The notes under the pieces: model-generated
Databases searched by the model: none
What the model was told of the DNA's origin: nothing
The model's input: only the letters and a program-made list of their open reading frames with translations
Translations under genes and position numbers: made by a program
Source of the DNA: Acanthosepion pharaonis
Lineage: Eukaryota; Mollusca; Cephalopoda; Sepiida; Sepiidae
NCBI GenBank assembly: GCA_903632075.3
Contig: CAHIKZ030005404.1
Location: 1,068,001 to 1,132,000, forward strand
DNA length: 64,000 nt
Reading direction: 5' to 3'
In this document: piece by piece, positions 9,568-20,523 of the stretch
Layout: each line of letters opens with the position of its first letter
How positions within the stretch are numbered: position 1 is the first letter of the stretch

Positions 9568-9613
9568 TCAATCTCTAGTGAAACTTTAATAAAAGTGAAA
9601 CATGTTAGATTGA
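9568..9613 (+). ncRNA. Decayed hammerhead, right foldback arm
   Basis: Stem I is seven perfect pairs (TCAATCT 9568-9574 with AGATTGA 9607-9613). The core reads CTAGTGA (9575-9581) instead of CTGATGA. Stem II is ACTTT-AATA-AAAGT (9583-9596). GAA-AC-AT-GT-T follows (9597-9606), which gives a two-pair stem III and an allowed cleavage base U at 9606. The two changed core bases should make it inactive. The other arm has the intact core. Confidence 0.55.
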
Positions 9614-9699
9614 TAAATATTTCCTATTTGTTCTTTATCCTATCATACCATCAGATGCTAATCCATATTTGATCTGTATTTATTCCCAATTCATATATA

Positions 9700-10198
9700 T
9701 ATATATGTACGTGTGTGTGATTCAAAATTGGCTTAGTCTAATAAATACCAACTCAATAGATAAAAATGTTGGCTTCTTTGATTTATTTTAAGCATTTTGT
9801 TCCTTTTACGCATTATATTTTTATAGGTAATTAACAGTATTCTTCATCAAGTGGATCGATGTGATATAAATATTCACTAATATATCACAAAAAATAACAT
9901 AAAAATTGCTATTGTTTTTATTACCATCACATTTCATCATCCAATGTTTATTCTAAAGAAGATGAAATGATTATCAAGAAAAAGAAAAAAAAATCCCATA
10001 GGATTGTGTAGACGTTGTAGATGCATATGTACAATTTAAATATATTTATATACAGAATACACATAGACAAAGACAAACAGAATAGTCCCAAGAAAAATGC
10101 TTTGTTTATATCATTGTTTTGTCAATATCTGTTTCCAGAAAAAAAATTCTGCCACCCAATAAGTAGTTCATTTTATACTGACCAATTATTGGCAATAC
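9700..10198. other. Unassigned AT-rich DNA
   Basis: No recognised coding sequence and no internal duplicate found by eye. Confidence 0.3.
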
Positions 10199-10530
10199 TG
10201 AATGCATGGTGGTGTAATGGATAGCAGGTCTGAATGAGAAATAAGAGTTTTTTTACATTCATCCCTGTGAAAAGTTTAATCCATTTCCTCCCCCTCCAGC
10301 TATGGGTTACATAGCAGAACAGAGTGGACTCTGTAACTTAGATTGGCAACCAGTCTAGGGGCAGAAAAAACTGTAAATTTAAATTTAAAACAAGCCTGGA
10401 GAGGTTTGTGATCTGTCAGGCTATCTTGCCCAAGACACACCACTGCTGCTGTGGCTGGAGTACTTGTTGTGACCCTATGATCCACAGAGGTTGTGGGGCT
10501 TATGACTGTGACTGTGATTATTGGCAATCT
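10199..10530 (+). mobile_element. tRNA-derived SINE
   Basis: The head 'ggtggtgtaatggatagcag' is an A-box-like tRNA start. The body ('ccctccagctatgggtta', 'agattggcaaccagtctag', 'gagaggtttgtg') is collinear with the SINEs at 17577-17998 and, inverted, 40906-41302. The B-box region is eroded. Confidence 0.65.
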
Positions 10531-10569
10531 TTAGTGTTTTTGAGTACACATGTAGATTTCAATCATGAT

Positions 10570-10860
10570 GGAATGACTGCAAAATACTTGCCCCTCCACC
10601 TTTATAGGCAGAAGCACACAAATGCATGCTGGGAGTTTTTTTTATTTTAGCCAATAAAATAGGCCAGTTTACAGTTTGATATGACTCAGTCCTGATCTGC
10701 CTTGTCTAGAAGTCAGAACACTACGTTTGCTTGTCCGAATATATATTTGTATGTCAATGCCAATTCTTAGTTTGTGAATGTTTTGCCTTATTACTGTTAA
10801 TTTGCCTTGTATATATTGTTTGCTTGCTTCATATTATTTTTTGCCCTGTTCCTTTTTCTT
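10570..10860 (+). repeat. Dispersed repeat family Y
   Basis: It is matched in inverted orientation by 16860-17150: 'cccctccacctttatagg', 'agaagcacacaaatgcatg', 'ccaataaaataggccag', 'ttgcttgtccgaa', 'ttattactgttaatttgcct'. It follows the SINE at 10199 and may be its extended tail or a separate element. No coding content is recognised. Confidence 0.6.
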
Positions 10861-10999
10861 TCTATTACAAACTTTGCCCATTCTGTTTGTTGAACAGTTC
10901 TGTTATTTATTTTGTATTTGACCATGGCTACTCACTCCACAACACATGTTTTAAGGGCTTTTTTGTATACCCACATTGAGTATATTCAGGGTTTTTTAA

Positions 11000-11600
11000 A
11001 CAGTGTAAATCTATGACTACCAATCTGAAAGTATAAAATTATTTACAAAACATCTCTAATTGAAAGCATAAAATTATGTACAAAATATGTAGATTCCGGC
11101 ATTAAATAACCCAGAGAGGTGTTGATATGCCATTAAACAAAATGAACCAACCAACCATTAAAGAACCCATAGTGCAGAGGTGGCCAAACTGCAACTCTTT
11201 GACCTTTAATATACAGCTCATGGAAATACATTGTCTGAAATCCATTTTTCATCACAGTTAATATAAAGGGTAAATAAGAAAAAATTTAAGCTTAATAATT
11301 ATTTACTGGGTATGAATTGAGACCCTGTTGGATTAAAATGTTCAGTGTTAATGTGTATGTAACAAAAATGTATGTGTAAATTTTGTTCATGTCTTGTTGC
11401 TCTCAAATATCTAAACTTTATCATATTTGGCCTTTACATTAAGCAAGTTTGGCCACCCCTGATATATAGAGGTTGATATGCCACTAAACAAAATCAACCA
11501 ACTAACAATACATATTTATAGTAAAATTACCAACAATACATATTTAAAGCAAAATGTATGCAATGGGAGTGCTTGAAAAAATGGTTTATTCTCCCATTTG
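11000..11600 (+). repeat. SINE 3' tails, interrupted by a MITE
   Basis: The tail motif 'cattaaataaccc-agaggttgatatgcca-aaacaaaatcaacc' occurs at about 11099-11172 and resumes at about 11469-11530. It is the same tail that ends the 5S-derived SINEs (15588, 46218, 48108, seen inverted there) and recurs at 12205-12470 and 23937-23985. Confidence 0.55.
11173..11461. mobile_element. hAT-like MITE inserted in a SINE tail
   Basis: Ends are CAGAGGTGGCCAAAC and, inverted, CAGGGGTGGCCAAAC, which resemble hAT terminal repeats. The element is about 289 bp and has no ORF. The SINE tail reads '...cccatag' before it and 'atatatag-aggttgatatg' after it, consistent with an eight-base target duplication that has diverged. 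Confidence 0.6.
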
Positions 11601-11734
11601 TATTTCTCCCATTATGGGCATTATTATATCAATGATATAATAACACCATAGTTCACAGAAAGGATGGAACAAAATGGCTGAAAGGAAAAAGATTGACAAA
11701 CATGCTTTGTTCTCAGAGAGATTTTTATGTTGCT

Positions 11735-11990
11735 AAGACATACACAAAACACAGCAAAGCAGAGTGTAAGGAGGAAGAAAAAGGAAGGGTATTACATATA
11801 ATATGGAGATACTCCTGACCTGGAGAAGCCATTTTTAGGACACCAGATTCAAATGGGCTGGATTCATCTACAAAGGACATATTCCACAAATGGGAAACAG
11901 GGAGTCTTGAGTTTTCCCAAATAGAGGACTGCAAGCTGGAGTTTCATTCTTTATCTTGAAAAGATATATTCCCAAAGGGAAATAACACCA
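11735..11990 (-). repeat. Dispersed repeat family X, inverted copy
   Basis: Counterpart of 1950-2225 (see there). Both copies lie in non-coding DNA. Confidence 0.55.
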
Positions 11991-12204
11991 TGTGCTTGTA
12001 AACTGCTGGGGAGGCAGATTTAGCTTTAGCATGGGCCCTTTGGCTCAGGCTAAAAAAAAGCAACCTTATCATTTGGTTGCTGAATACAAACTGAAAAATG
12101 AATGGAGTGTTATCATTAAATAGCCATCACATGACCCATGTGACTGATCCTTACCAAAGGGAGATAAGCACCTTCTGGGTCCTTACATGGCCAACAATAC
12201 ATTT

Positions 12205-12470
12205 TATCTGTATTTGAAGCTATAAAATTGTATTTAAAATATTTAGATTTTGGCATTAAATAACCTATAGAGGTTGATATGCCTCTAAACAAAATCAATC
12301 AACCACCAATATATATTGATAGTAAAATTACAAATACATATATAAAGCAAAATGACCAACAATACATTTTATCTGTAGTTGAAACCATAAAACTTTGTTC
12401 AAAATATATAGATTTCAGTATTAAATAACCCATTTTGCTAAACAAAATCAACTAACCAACATTTCCTTTC
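12205..12470 (+). repeat. SINE 3' tails, two diverged copies
   Basis: 'ggcattaaataacctatag' with 'aggttgatatgcctctaaac' near 12252-12300, and a second partial copy near 12415-12460. Same tail as at 11000-11600. Confidence 0.5.
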
Positions 12471-12599
12471 TTTAAATTCATAATAGAAAATTTGTTTTGT
12501 TAATTGCTCATCTTTCATCTAAACAACAGAACTGCTCCATCTTTGTTTTTGCTTGATGAAGTAAAAATGCATATTTGTTTTTTTTTTTTTATTAAATAT

Positions 12600-12905
12600 C
12601 CACCCAAGACAGAGTCCAAGAACTGCTCAAGGTTGATAGTTACTGAATGAGGTTGTATGGATATAAGAGGAGGAAGTAAATGCAGATCATCTGGATATAA
12701 AAGATAGATAATTGACCCAAGACTTGAAGAGGTTAAGATTGTAATGATCAGGGAAGCAAGCCCTTAGGAGTTTGTTAGCAAATTTTAGGAAGAAGCTCTC
12801 TGAGGAAAACTTCCTTTTTACCAAAAGAATGTGAAAGGAATGTGGTTGATTCGACCCTATGTATGGGTCCTAGCTGTGAAGATCTGAACTGGGGGAATTA
12901 ACAAC
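12600..12905 (+). repeat. Dispersed repeat family B
   Basis: Collinear with 24975-25305: 'caagaactgctcaaggt', 'gatagttactgaatgaggt', 'gacttgaagaggttaagatt', 'ggaagaagctctc', 'gaatgtgaaaggaatgtgg'. It ends where a LINE 3' segment begins. Confidence 0.55.
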
Positions 12906-13110
12906 TGTGCAATGCTTCAGACCATGCAATAAGAAAAGGAATCATCCATAAATTTCATGGCTAAGGACAATTAAAGAAGATCTTGCAAATATATGTTTTA
13001 TTTGACATTACAAATCCAGCAACTTTTTTAACTGTAGAACTTTGGTTTCAGACAGATGCAGTTGGAGTCAACATAAAACATTGCTCATGCAATAATTTAT
13101 TTTGTGTAAG
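12905..13110 (+). pseudogene. LINE 3' end, copy 1
   Basis: It matches 13436-13650: 'caatgcttcagaccat', 'catggctaaggacaattaaa', 'acattacaaatccagca', 'agatgcagttggagtcaaca', 'aataatttattttgtgta'. By comparison with copy 2 it is the last part of a LINE ORF plus 3' end. Confidence 0.55.
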
Positions 13111-13329
13111 TGTTAAAAAATTATTTAAAAAGTAGTTTTATCTCTTATATGTGTTTCAGGATACTAGTATGTTGTTCAGATAAAAATAAGTCACCATTAT
13201 ATTATGGGAATCACCTCTTTGATTGTGATGTGTGTAGACATTTCATATTAAATATTTATGTGCTCCTGGAACATTTATCCTGCAAACAATATTGGTAGAG
13301 TCAATGTGAGTTTGGGTAAAAACAAAGAC

Positions 13330-13655
13330 ACCTACTATAAGACAAAATATGAACTTTGCATCAAAAACATCAAAAAGAGAAGATTCCTAGGACATATAAG
13401 ACTGCCTAAAGAAACACTAACAAGAAAAGCCTTGGAACAATGCTTCAGATCATACACCAAAAAAAGAGGTCATCTATATATATCATGACTAAGGACAATT
13501 AAAAGCTTACCTTGCAAATATAAATATTCTATGACATTAAAAATCCAGCATCTCTTCATCAACTGGAAACCTTAGCCTCAGACAAGTGCAGTTGGAGTCA
13601 ACATAAGACATTGCCCATTCAATAATTTATTTTGTGTAGAAGTAAAAAACAAAAA
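13330..13655 (+). pseudogene. LINE ORF2 C-terminus and 3' end, copy 2
   Basis: Translates as 'IKNIKKRRFLGHIRLPKETL' followed by 'TRKALEQ', the familiar LINE segment after the RT domain (R-FLGH with a following P). Frameshifts and stops follow. The poly(A)-like tail at 13646-13660 marks the 3' end. Confidence 0.65.
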
Positions 13656-13659
13656 AAAA

Positions 13660-14126
13660 AGAGGGTTGATAGAAATTTTCAAGTGCTTTCAGATTTTATC
13701 AATATGTTGTCCAGGTTTCTGATACATCGAGGTGGGGGTGGGGTCTGTTCTGCTGTCACAATCATGAAAGATTCTTTGTGAATATAATCAGGTGAATAAA
13801 ACAGTTGAATATATCTCATGATGAACAGCCAACATACCTTTGGAGCCTTGAAGTTGCTCATAACATCCTGGAAAAAAAATGACCTATTGCATTCATAAAA
13901 ATATCTGTAAATAAGAAATGCAAAGGAAATAAAAATAAAGGTGAGACATGACAAAAATACACAAGATATTGAAGTTAATGATGATTCTAAAACCAAAGGA
14001 TGCTTTTTAATCACTTTTTGCAAACATTTTTGTTGGTTTCAGAAACAGAAAATAATTGCAGGAATTTTTATCCCTGGCCCCAAAGGAGTGGAAGTTTTCA
14101 ATCATAAATGTTAAAATTCATTATCA
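13660..14126. other. Unassigned DNA before the purine tract
   Basis: No recognisable protein in either strand. The 114-residue open frame on the minus strand at 13679-14023 matches nothing I know. Confidence 0.3.
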
Positions 14127-14483
14127 TGATGAGATGAAGAACACAAGTGGAAAGAAGGAAGGAAAACAAAAAAGAAATGGAAGAAATCAAAGAGAAAATG
14201 AGGAAAGAAAGAAAGGAAGGAAAGATAGGAAAAAATAATGAATAGAAAAAAGTAAAGTTAGAAAAAGGAAAAAAGGGGAAAAAGAAAGAAATGAAGGAAA
14301 AACCTAATGAATAATGAAAGGAAGAAAAAAGATTAGGAAGAAAGGAAAAAAGGGAGGAAGGAAGGAAAAGATTAAATAAAGGAAAGAAAAAAGGAAATAA
14401 AATAAAAATGAATGAGTGGAGAAAGAAAGAAAGGTAGGTAGGTAGGTAGGTAGGTAGGTAGGTAGGTAGGTAGGTAGGTAGGT

Positions 14484-14530
<47 letters not shown>

Positions 14531-14820
14531 AATGATGAGTCAATGGAAAGAATGTAAGCAGAAAACAAGGTAGGAAAGAAGAAAGGAAAATATGAAAGAA
14601 AAAAGAGAAAAAGAAAATAAATGAAGTTCAGAAGAATAGATAAAAGAAGAAAAAGTAAGTAGAAATGATGGACAAAACAAAGATAAGTAATAAGAAATGA
14701 AAGAAGGAAAGGGGAAGAAAGGAAGATTGAAAGGAGGAAAACACAATGAAGAAAGAAAGAAAGACAATGGAAGAAAGATTAGGGAGAAGAAAAGAAGAAA
14801 GTAAAAGAAAATCAGATAAA
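14127..14820 (+). repeat. Polypurine tract, part 1
   Basis: The plus strand is almost entirely A and G for about 700 bp, as degenerate AAAG, GGAA and AAGGAAG. It includes a clean (GGTA)n run (about 14431-14484) followed by (AAAG)n (about 14485-14531). Such mirror-repeat-rich purine tracts can adopt triplex structures. The open frames on the minus strand here are artefacts of the composition. Confidence 0.9.
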
Positions 14821-15059
14821 AGTAGTAATATCATTATTTTTTTCTAAAAATGAAATATTATCAACGGTTATTAATATTTTTTTTCTCATATTTTCCCTTC
14901 ATCTTAATTTTATTTGCTTTTAATTGCAACTATTCATAGCATCAGGCTAAGGCCATCAGTAAACAGCACACCTTAGAAATAAAGGCTATGTTCTAATTTC
15001 CACAATTTACTGATGACTAGAAAGTGACAGTCCAAATAGTTGCAATAAAAATCTACTAA

Positions 15060-15587
15060 AATAAAAATGAAAAATAACGAATAGAAAGAGTAAAGAGAGG
15101 AAGGTGGGAAGAAAAGAAAAAAAGAAGAAATAAAAGAAAGTGAGGAAGGAAAAATAAAATGAAGATAAAAAGAAATAAGGGAAGAAAAGAAAGAAACAAA
15201 GAAAGGAAGTAAAGAAATAAAGAATGAAAAACAGAAAAGAATAAATAAAAGAAAGTGAGGAAGAAAAAATAAAAATAAAAGGAAAATAAAAAGAAAAAAG
15301 GGAAGAAAAGATGGAAGTAGATAAAGAAGTAAATAAAGAAAAAGAAAAGAATAAATAAAAGAAAGTGAGGAAGAAAAAATAAAAGGAAGATAAGAAGAAA
15401 AAGAGAAGAAAAGAAACAAATGAATGAATGAATAAATGCAGAAAAAAGGAAACAATGAAAAGAAATAAAGAAAGTGAGAAAAGAACAGAAGGAGAATAAA
15501 ATGAAAGCAAGAGGAAAAATTAAAAAGCAAAATCGAAGAAAATAAAGCAAGAAGAAAGGGAAATAATAATAATAAGAAGAAAGGACT
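15060..15587 (+). repeat. Polypurine tract, part 2
   Basis: Again almost pure A/G on the plus strand, with 'gaaagtgaggaa-aaaataaaa' repeating about every 120 bp (15136, 15252, 15360). The 240 bp between the two parts (14821-15059) is ordinary mixed sequence. Confidence 0.85.
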
Positions 15588-15953
15588 GATTGATTTGTTT
15601 TTATGGCTTATCAGCCTTTTAATGGTTATTTACAACCAGAAAATAGTTTTAGATTGTACAAATTTTTGGGGGATAATGATTTTTACCAATATAAGTCCTA
15701 CTAATTATCCCATAGCTGGAGGGGAGAAGAGGTGACTTCATACCTTTCCTAAGGCTATTTGCACGTAAGTGAATATAAATAATGCGACTGAAACTGGAAC
15801 TCGATCTCCAATTTCCAATTCTGAGCTGTTAACCATTACACTACCCACACCTCCAAATTTACCACACACAGTATTCCCGAGCAGTACTGACCAGGCTCAA
15901 CATTGCTTAACTTCAGTGAGAAGTAGTGTTTCAATGTGATATAGCCGTAAGCC
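15588..15953 (-). mobile_element. Composite 5S rRNA / tRNA-derived SINE
   Basis: The right end, read on the minus strand, is a 5S rRNA relic: 'ggcttacggctata', 'cactgaagttaagcaatg', 'ttgagcctggtcagtactg' (15886-15953). This region holds the 5S internal promoter. Further along the minus strand comes a tRNA-like unit ('gtgtgggtagtgtaatggtt', then 'gatcgagttcca'), then the shared body ('ctccagctatgggataatta') and the tail with 'ttaaaaggctgataagcca'. Sister copies: 46218-46590 and 48108-48482. Confidence 0.75.
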
Positions 15954-16286
15954 AAGAAGAAAGGAAGGATAGAAAAAACACTAGATGTGTAAAGGTAACC
16001 AAAAAAGGAAAACAAAAAACTTTCTATGAACAAAGAAATGGCAAGTTTAAAGCACCAAAAGTTAAGTGTTTATCTATTTTTTTAGATTTTGTACAGAAAT
16101 CTGAAAAGTTCCAAAATAAATATTTCGTATTTTTATTCAAATCAATCAAGACAGGAAATTCTCATAATTCAACAGTTTTTGTTTATTTTGTTTATTTTTT
16201 GTAATTGATGAATACTTTTTATGTCTAAAACCTATTGTGGTGTGGGGAGCCATGGTTAAATGTCCAAGAAACAGCACTGAAAAAAG
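15954..16286. other. Unassigned spacer
   Basis: AT-rich; nothing recognised. Confidence 0.3.
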
Positions 16287-16886
16287 CTTGCAATAAGTTG
16301 TTACAGCAGCTGTTGGCCACTCCCAAACAAGAACAAATAGGATACTTTGACCTTGACCTTTTCATTGTGTTCCCTACACACTATGTAATTTAATTTCATT
16401 TAACTTTAGAACTGATCTAATGACTTTTTAGTTCCTTTTGTGTTACAAACCTAGTCATAATACACTTCCTGACCATTTTTACTAGTGTCCAGTTGGCAGA
16501 CAAAAAAAATGGGAACATAACTTAATATGCAGCATGTCCAAGTGTCCTGACCACACAACCAGAACAGCCACACCTCAGGGGCCTGTGTTACTTCTCCTCC
16601 TCTCTCCTACCCTAAACTTGGCGAGAGGTCGCCAGGTTATATTAAGGGATGTCAACAACAATGACAGGTCTCCCAAACTGAGATTTGCTAAGAAAAATGA
16701 AGATGTAAAAATGGTCAGGTAGTGTATGGCGACTAGGTTCATAACACAAAAGGAACTAAAAAGTCAATTCTAAAACTAAATGAAATAATAATGTGTAGGG
16801 AACATGATGAAAAGGTCAGGGTTGAAGCATCCTATTCATTCCAGTTTGGGAGCGGCCAACAGTGGCTGAAACAAAGTAATAACAAG
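16287..16886. mobile_element. Foldback element with arms of about 190 bp
   Basis: Left arm about 16287-16481 ('tgttggccactcccaaac', 'ttgaccttttcattgtg', 'ccctacacactatg', 'actttttagttcctttt') is repeated inverted in about 16707-16886. The loop of about 225 bp is comparatively GC-rich ('cgagaggtcgccaggtt') and has no recognisable coding content. The right arm overlaps the edge of family Y. Confidence 0.75.
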
Positions 16887-17150
16887 AAAAAGAACTGGGG
16901 AAAAAATAATATAAAGCAAGTGAACAATGTAAGGCAAATTAACAGCAATAAGGCAAAGAAAACGTTTGCAAACTCAGAATTGGTGTTGACGCACAAAAGC
17001 AAGTTCGGACAACTGAACGTAGCATTCTAACTCAAGACAAGACAGACGGGGACTGTATCAGGTCAAACCAAGAACCAGCCTATTTTACTGGCTAAGAAAA
17101 AAGTCCCAGCATGCATTTGTGTGCTTCTGTCTATAAAGGGGGTGGATGCA
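16860..17150 (-). repeat. Dispersed repeat family Y, inverted copy
   Basis: Counterpart of 10570-10860 (see there). Confidence 0.6.
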
Positions 17151-17530
17151 GTCATTGCCATGGATTAAAACCAACACCTATCTCTTCCTATCATGCATGT
17201 ATAATGTTGTTAGAAGTAAGTTGAGATCCATGTTAGCATGAGATTATGCAACAGCAGGAAATTTCAATATCTGACTATTAAAATACACAAAAAATAACTC
17301 TATTAAAAAGCATCCAAGATGGATCACACATGCCAATTTTCTAGTTTAACCAAAAGAAGCAGGAAAATCTCTGATTGGTTAGAAATTCAGATTGTATTTA
17401 TTTTAAAATTTTATTTTATTTTTGCTGGAAAATGTACATCAATTCTTGTGCACAGAGATCAAATTATATTAGTTTGATATCTGCATTTGAGGTTTTCATA
17501 TACAGTTGCTGCCTCAGCCATGTGGCACAT

Positions 17531-17536
<6 letters not shown>
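17151..17536. other. Unassigned spacer
   Basis: No repeat or coding similarity noticed. Confidence 0.3.
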
Positions 17537-17576
<40 letters not shown>

Positions 17577-17578
<2 letters not shown>

Positions 17579-17998
17579 AGGCATGGTGGAGTAGTGGATA
17601 GTGGTTCAGAGAGCCAAGTTTGAATTCAAGTCAAATCCATGACATTCACTAATACCTTTCCCAAAGGGTATTGCTAATACCCTTGGGAAAGGTATTAATC
17701 CTCTTCTTCTCCCTCCAGCTATGGGTAAATAACAGGACAGACTGGGTTCTATAGCCTTGGATGGCAACTGGTCTAAGAGAAGGATAATTCTGAATTTTAA
17801 ACCTGCAGAGGTTTGTTTGGGGACCTTGTGGCATGTAGTAAACCAGGTCGCTTTATTTGGCCCTTCAAAAAGTGTGATTGGTTCTGCATAAAGCCTTCAC
17901 CACTATAATCAAATCATATGTGCTGGTGTCTGGCTACCGGTTCCTAGGAACTGAGCTGCTTCACCCTCATATGTTGAATATGATGGGAGAGTCCACCA
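17577..17998 (+). mobile_element. Full-length tRNA-derived SINE
   Basis: The head has an A box ('gtggagtagtggatag') and a B-box-like 'agtttgaattcaagtc', the internal pol III promoter spacing of a tRNA. The body continues with 'ccagctatgggtaaata', 'cttggatggcaactggtct', 'ttggttctgcataaagcc', 'ggttcctaggaactgagct'. A TA run precedes it (17537-17576) and TA then GATA follow it (17996-18050). It is collinear over about 400 bp with the minus-strand copy at 40906-41302, so both ends are defined. Confidence 0.85.
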
Positions 17999-18019
17999 TA
18001 TATATATATATATATATAT

Positions 18020-18020
<1 letters not shown>

Positions 18021-18050
<30 letters not shown>
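18021..18050. repeat. (GATA)n microsatellite
   Basis: About seven units after a TA run. Similar TA-then-GATA pairs occur at 42081-42127, and a pure one at 49640-49760. Confidence 0.9.
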
Positions 18051-18052
<2 letters not shown>

Positions 18053-19460
18053 TCACTACACATGGATTTCAACCTAATACTATTATCTACAGATCAATCT
18101 CTGTTTTTGCCTTAAAATTACATTTTAATAACTTATACACAAAAATATACAGGCTTAGTTTAACAAACAAGATTTTATATATATACTCGTGTACCTGTGA
18201 CATCAGAATTGACGGCAAGAAGGAATGTATTGTAAGTAATATGTATTATAGAGTAAGTAATTTTTGTTTAATCCAAGTACAATTTTGTAATTTAAAATAG
18301 TTCTTTGTTAATGTTAATAATTGAACAGTGTACAATGTATAAACACCTCAGGAAAGATATCCATATATTATCCTTATAAATGTTACATATTTACAACCAA
18401 AATTATGTTAACTGTGAAAGTTCCCAAAGCACAATACTTTTTGTGTAAACTTTGGAATGTTTAAGTAATCCTTGACAGTTTATAAATTCAATCTGTAATT
18501 TTAGAATCTGCTTATTTGTCATCCTACTAAGAGCAATGTATCATCAGGCATTTTTTAAAATTCATTTATTTTTTTCTGAAGCTAATACTAAATTCTACAA
18601 GATATGCTCTGAATTGTAACATACAATAATTAATGACAAAATAAATATATATACAGACTCAGTTTCATCCAACCCACCTTTTTGCAAAAAAAAAATTATC
18701 ATTGTATTATTTGTACTGGTGAAGATATTTTAAAATTAAAATACATAATAATTGCATTAAGATCCATTTTTAGCCAGGTAAGCATTTTAAAATTTTCAGA
18801 ATTAAAAAGTAAAAATGAGCAGGAATAATTATTATTATTATTCATTTTTACTTTTAATTCTGCTGATAATTTCAAAACACTATATATATTTTTAAATTTT
18901 CTATTCTCTTGAATTTATTTCCTTATATTTTTTTGTAATTATTTTAACTTTTTATTATTCATTCATTATTGCAGATTTTAAAAATGAAACTTAATATCTA
19001 TTCTTTTTTACTTTACAAAAACAAATTTCAAACAAAATATTTTAAATTAGTCAAGGCCGGGCCAGTGCAAGGATCTCCACCTCAGCCCAAAACTATGATA
19101 CAAAAAATAATTTATGTTATGGAAAATAATTTTTTATTCAATCTTTAAAAAATAAACTTCATTATTTTTTTGGGGTTTGTCACTAACATGAAAAAAGTAA
19201 ATAATTTTAAATCAAGTTTTATTAAAGCAAAAACTATAGCGAGAGTTATTTTTTCAATCATTAATTTAAATAAAACATAGTTACATTCATAAAACAAATA
19301 TTCAGCATGAATAATGTTGTCTGTAAATCATATTTGTCTCTCATAATTTTTATTTAACTAAACTTCTTTTTTGGTTTTCAAAAAACAAATATAACTTGAA
19401 TTTGGGTGAGTGGGTCATTTTATTTTGCACACATCCTCTCAATTGTTACACACCCCAAAA
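18051..19460. other. Long AT-rich unassigned stretch
   Basis: No coding sequence. It contains a small hairpin (18798-18868: 'attaaaaagtaaaaatgag' inverted around an ATT run). The short GC-rich patch near 19056 ('aaggccgggccagtgc') is not recognised. Confidence 0.3.

Positions 19461-19515
<55 letters not shown>
19461..19515. repeat. (TA)27 microsatellite
   Basis: Lies just before a LINE remnant. Confidence 0.95.
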
Positions 19516-19516
<1 letters not shown>

Positions 19517-19529
19517 AATCAATTCTAGG

Positions 19530-20056
19530 TTAGCTACTAGTAAAGTTTGCTGTGTCATACTAGACAATTTTTTTTGAAAGAATCTATCTTACCTATTTAT
19601 AAGTCTATCAATCGGCCTTGCTTTGAATATTGCTGCCACATCTGGTCTGGTGCTTCTTCTATATATTTAAAGATTCTTGATAAAATCTAAAGAATTTGTC
19701 CAGACTTAGCATCTTGGCTTTAGTCACTTTCCCACTTCCATATCATAGCTTCCCTGTGCCTTTTCTATAAATGCTTTCATGGTAATTGTTATGATGAACT
19801 TTCCCCTATGATACCCAGACTTTATGAATTTAAACATAGTACCAGATTGGAGGTCTGGTCTCATCATTTTACAGTTGAAATGGTTAGATGTAACTATGTT
19901 AATAGTTTCTTCTATCACACTTCTTGCTTGTGGAAATCTCCTCTGGCTTCTTCAAAAATTTAAATGCTATGTCAATTTTCTGCCTTCTTAATTCCTATTC
20001 TTTTATTGTTCTCTCTCCTTAATAATGTTTTTTCTTCATATTCTCTAACACTCAGT
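19530..20056 (+). pseudogene. Jockey-like LINE (family J), ORF2 C-terminus and 3' end
   Basis: Segments such as 'aatattgctgccacatctgg' (coding N-I-A-A-T-S-G in one frame, Y-C-C-H-I-W in the true one), 'ccttttctataaatgctttc' and 'atttaaatgc' are shared with 29440-29720, 49995-50705, 57430-58375 and the minus-strand 58565-59135. The family encodes the region after the RT domain ('EYCCHIW-GA', 'LWNSLP'). Many frameshifts. Confidence 0.75.
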
Positions 20057-20137
20057 AACTAATTGTGTCTTAAATATAGTAGTGAGGTAATCTATATTTA
20101 TCAGTTAAAGTGCTCAATTACACTGATAGAACATGCG

Positions 20138-20232
20138 GCCATTGAGATCAACACCCAGTAGCGACAGTCTATTTCATGCTTTAGTACTTAAGCATGAAAC
20201 AGACTGTTACCACTGGGAGTTGACCTCAATGT
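20138..20232. repeat. Palindromic pair of family F tails
   Basis: Left arm 20140-20182 and right arm 20190-20232 are inverted copies meeting at 'gctttagtacttaagc'. Read outward, each carries GAAA(C/T)AGACTGT followed by 'gttgacctcaatg'. A TA run follows (20240-20291). Each arm preserves the 3' half of a hammerhead, while the 5' half is lost at the centre. Confidence 0.7.
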
Positions 20233-20239
20233 CCACTTT

Positions 20240-20240
20240 T

Positions 20241-20291
<51 letters not shown>
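20240..20291. repeat. (TA)n microsatellite with one C interruption
   Basis: About 50 bp after the family F palindrome. Confidence 0.95.
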
Positions 20292-20293
<2 letters not shown>

Positions 20294-20395
20294 TGCTACT
20301 AATGCAAGACTCTTCAGTAAAGTGAATCAAGTTCTCTCAGTCACTGTGTGTTTATCTAAAAATAAATACACTTAAATTCCCCTTCATCCCTGCTG

Positions 20396-20523
20396 TGAAC
20401 CAATGGCCTAGGGGTAGAATCTCTGAATCTCAGCCAGGTTTTAATCCTAGCAAGAGGCAACTGGATGTCTAGCCACACTGATGAGCTTTGATACAGCAAA
20501 ACAGTCTGTCTGTGGATCATCCA

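Larger units (their letters stand above)
9308..9693. mobile_element. Foldback element, each arm with a decayed hammerhead
   Basis: Left arm 9308-9440 ('atgaattgggatcaaat', 'gataaagaacaaat', 'tatcaatctaagatg', 'cacttttattaaag') returns inverted at 9560-9693 with about 80% agreement by eye. No ORF is present. The hammerhead relics are at 9374-9417 (minus) and 9568-9613 (plus). Confidence 0.7.

Noticed and set aside
14098..15550. Open frames of up to 185 codons on the minus strand rich in F, L and S
   Set aside because: Products of the polypurine tract; a CT-only strand lacks stop codons.
15886..15953. Possible 5S rRNA gene
   Set aside because: Only part of 5S is present and diverged, fused to SINE sequence; not a functional gene.
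16534..17030. Plus-strand frames of 62 and 79 codons
   Set aside because: They fall in the loop and arm of a foldback and in family Y, without known domains.
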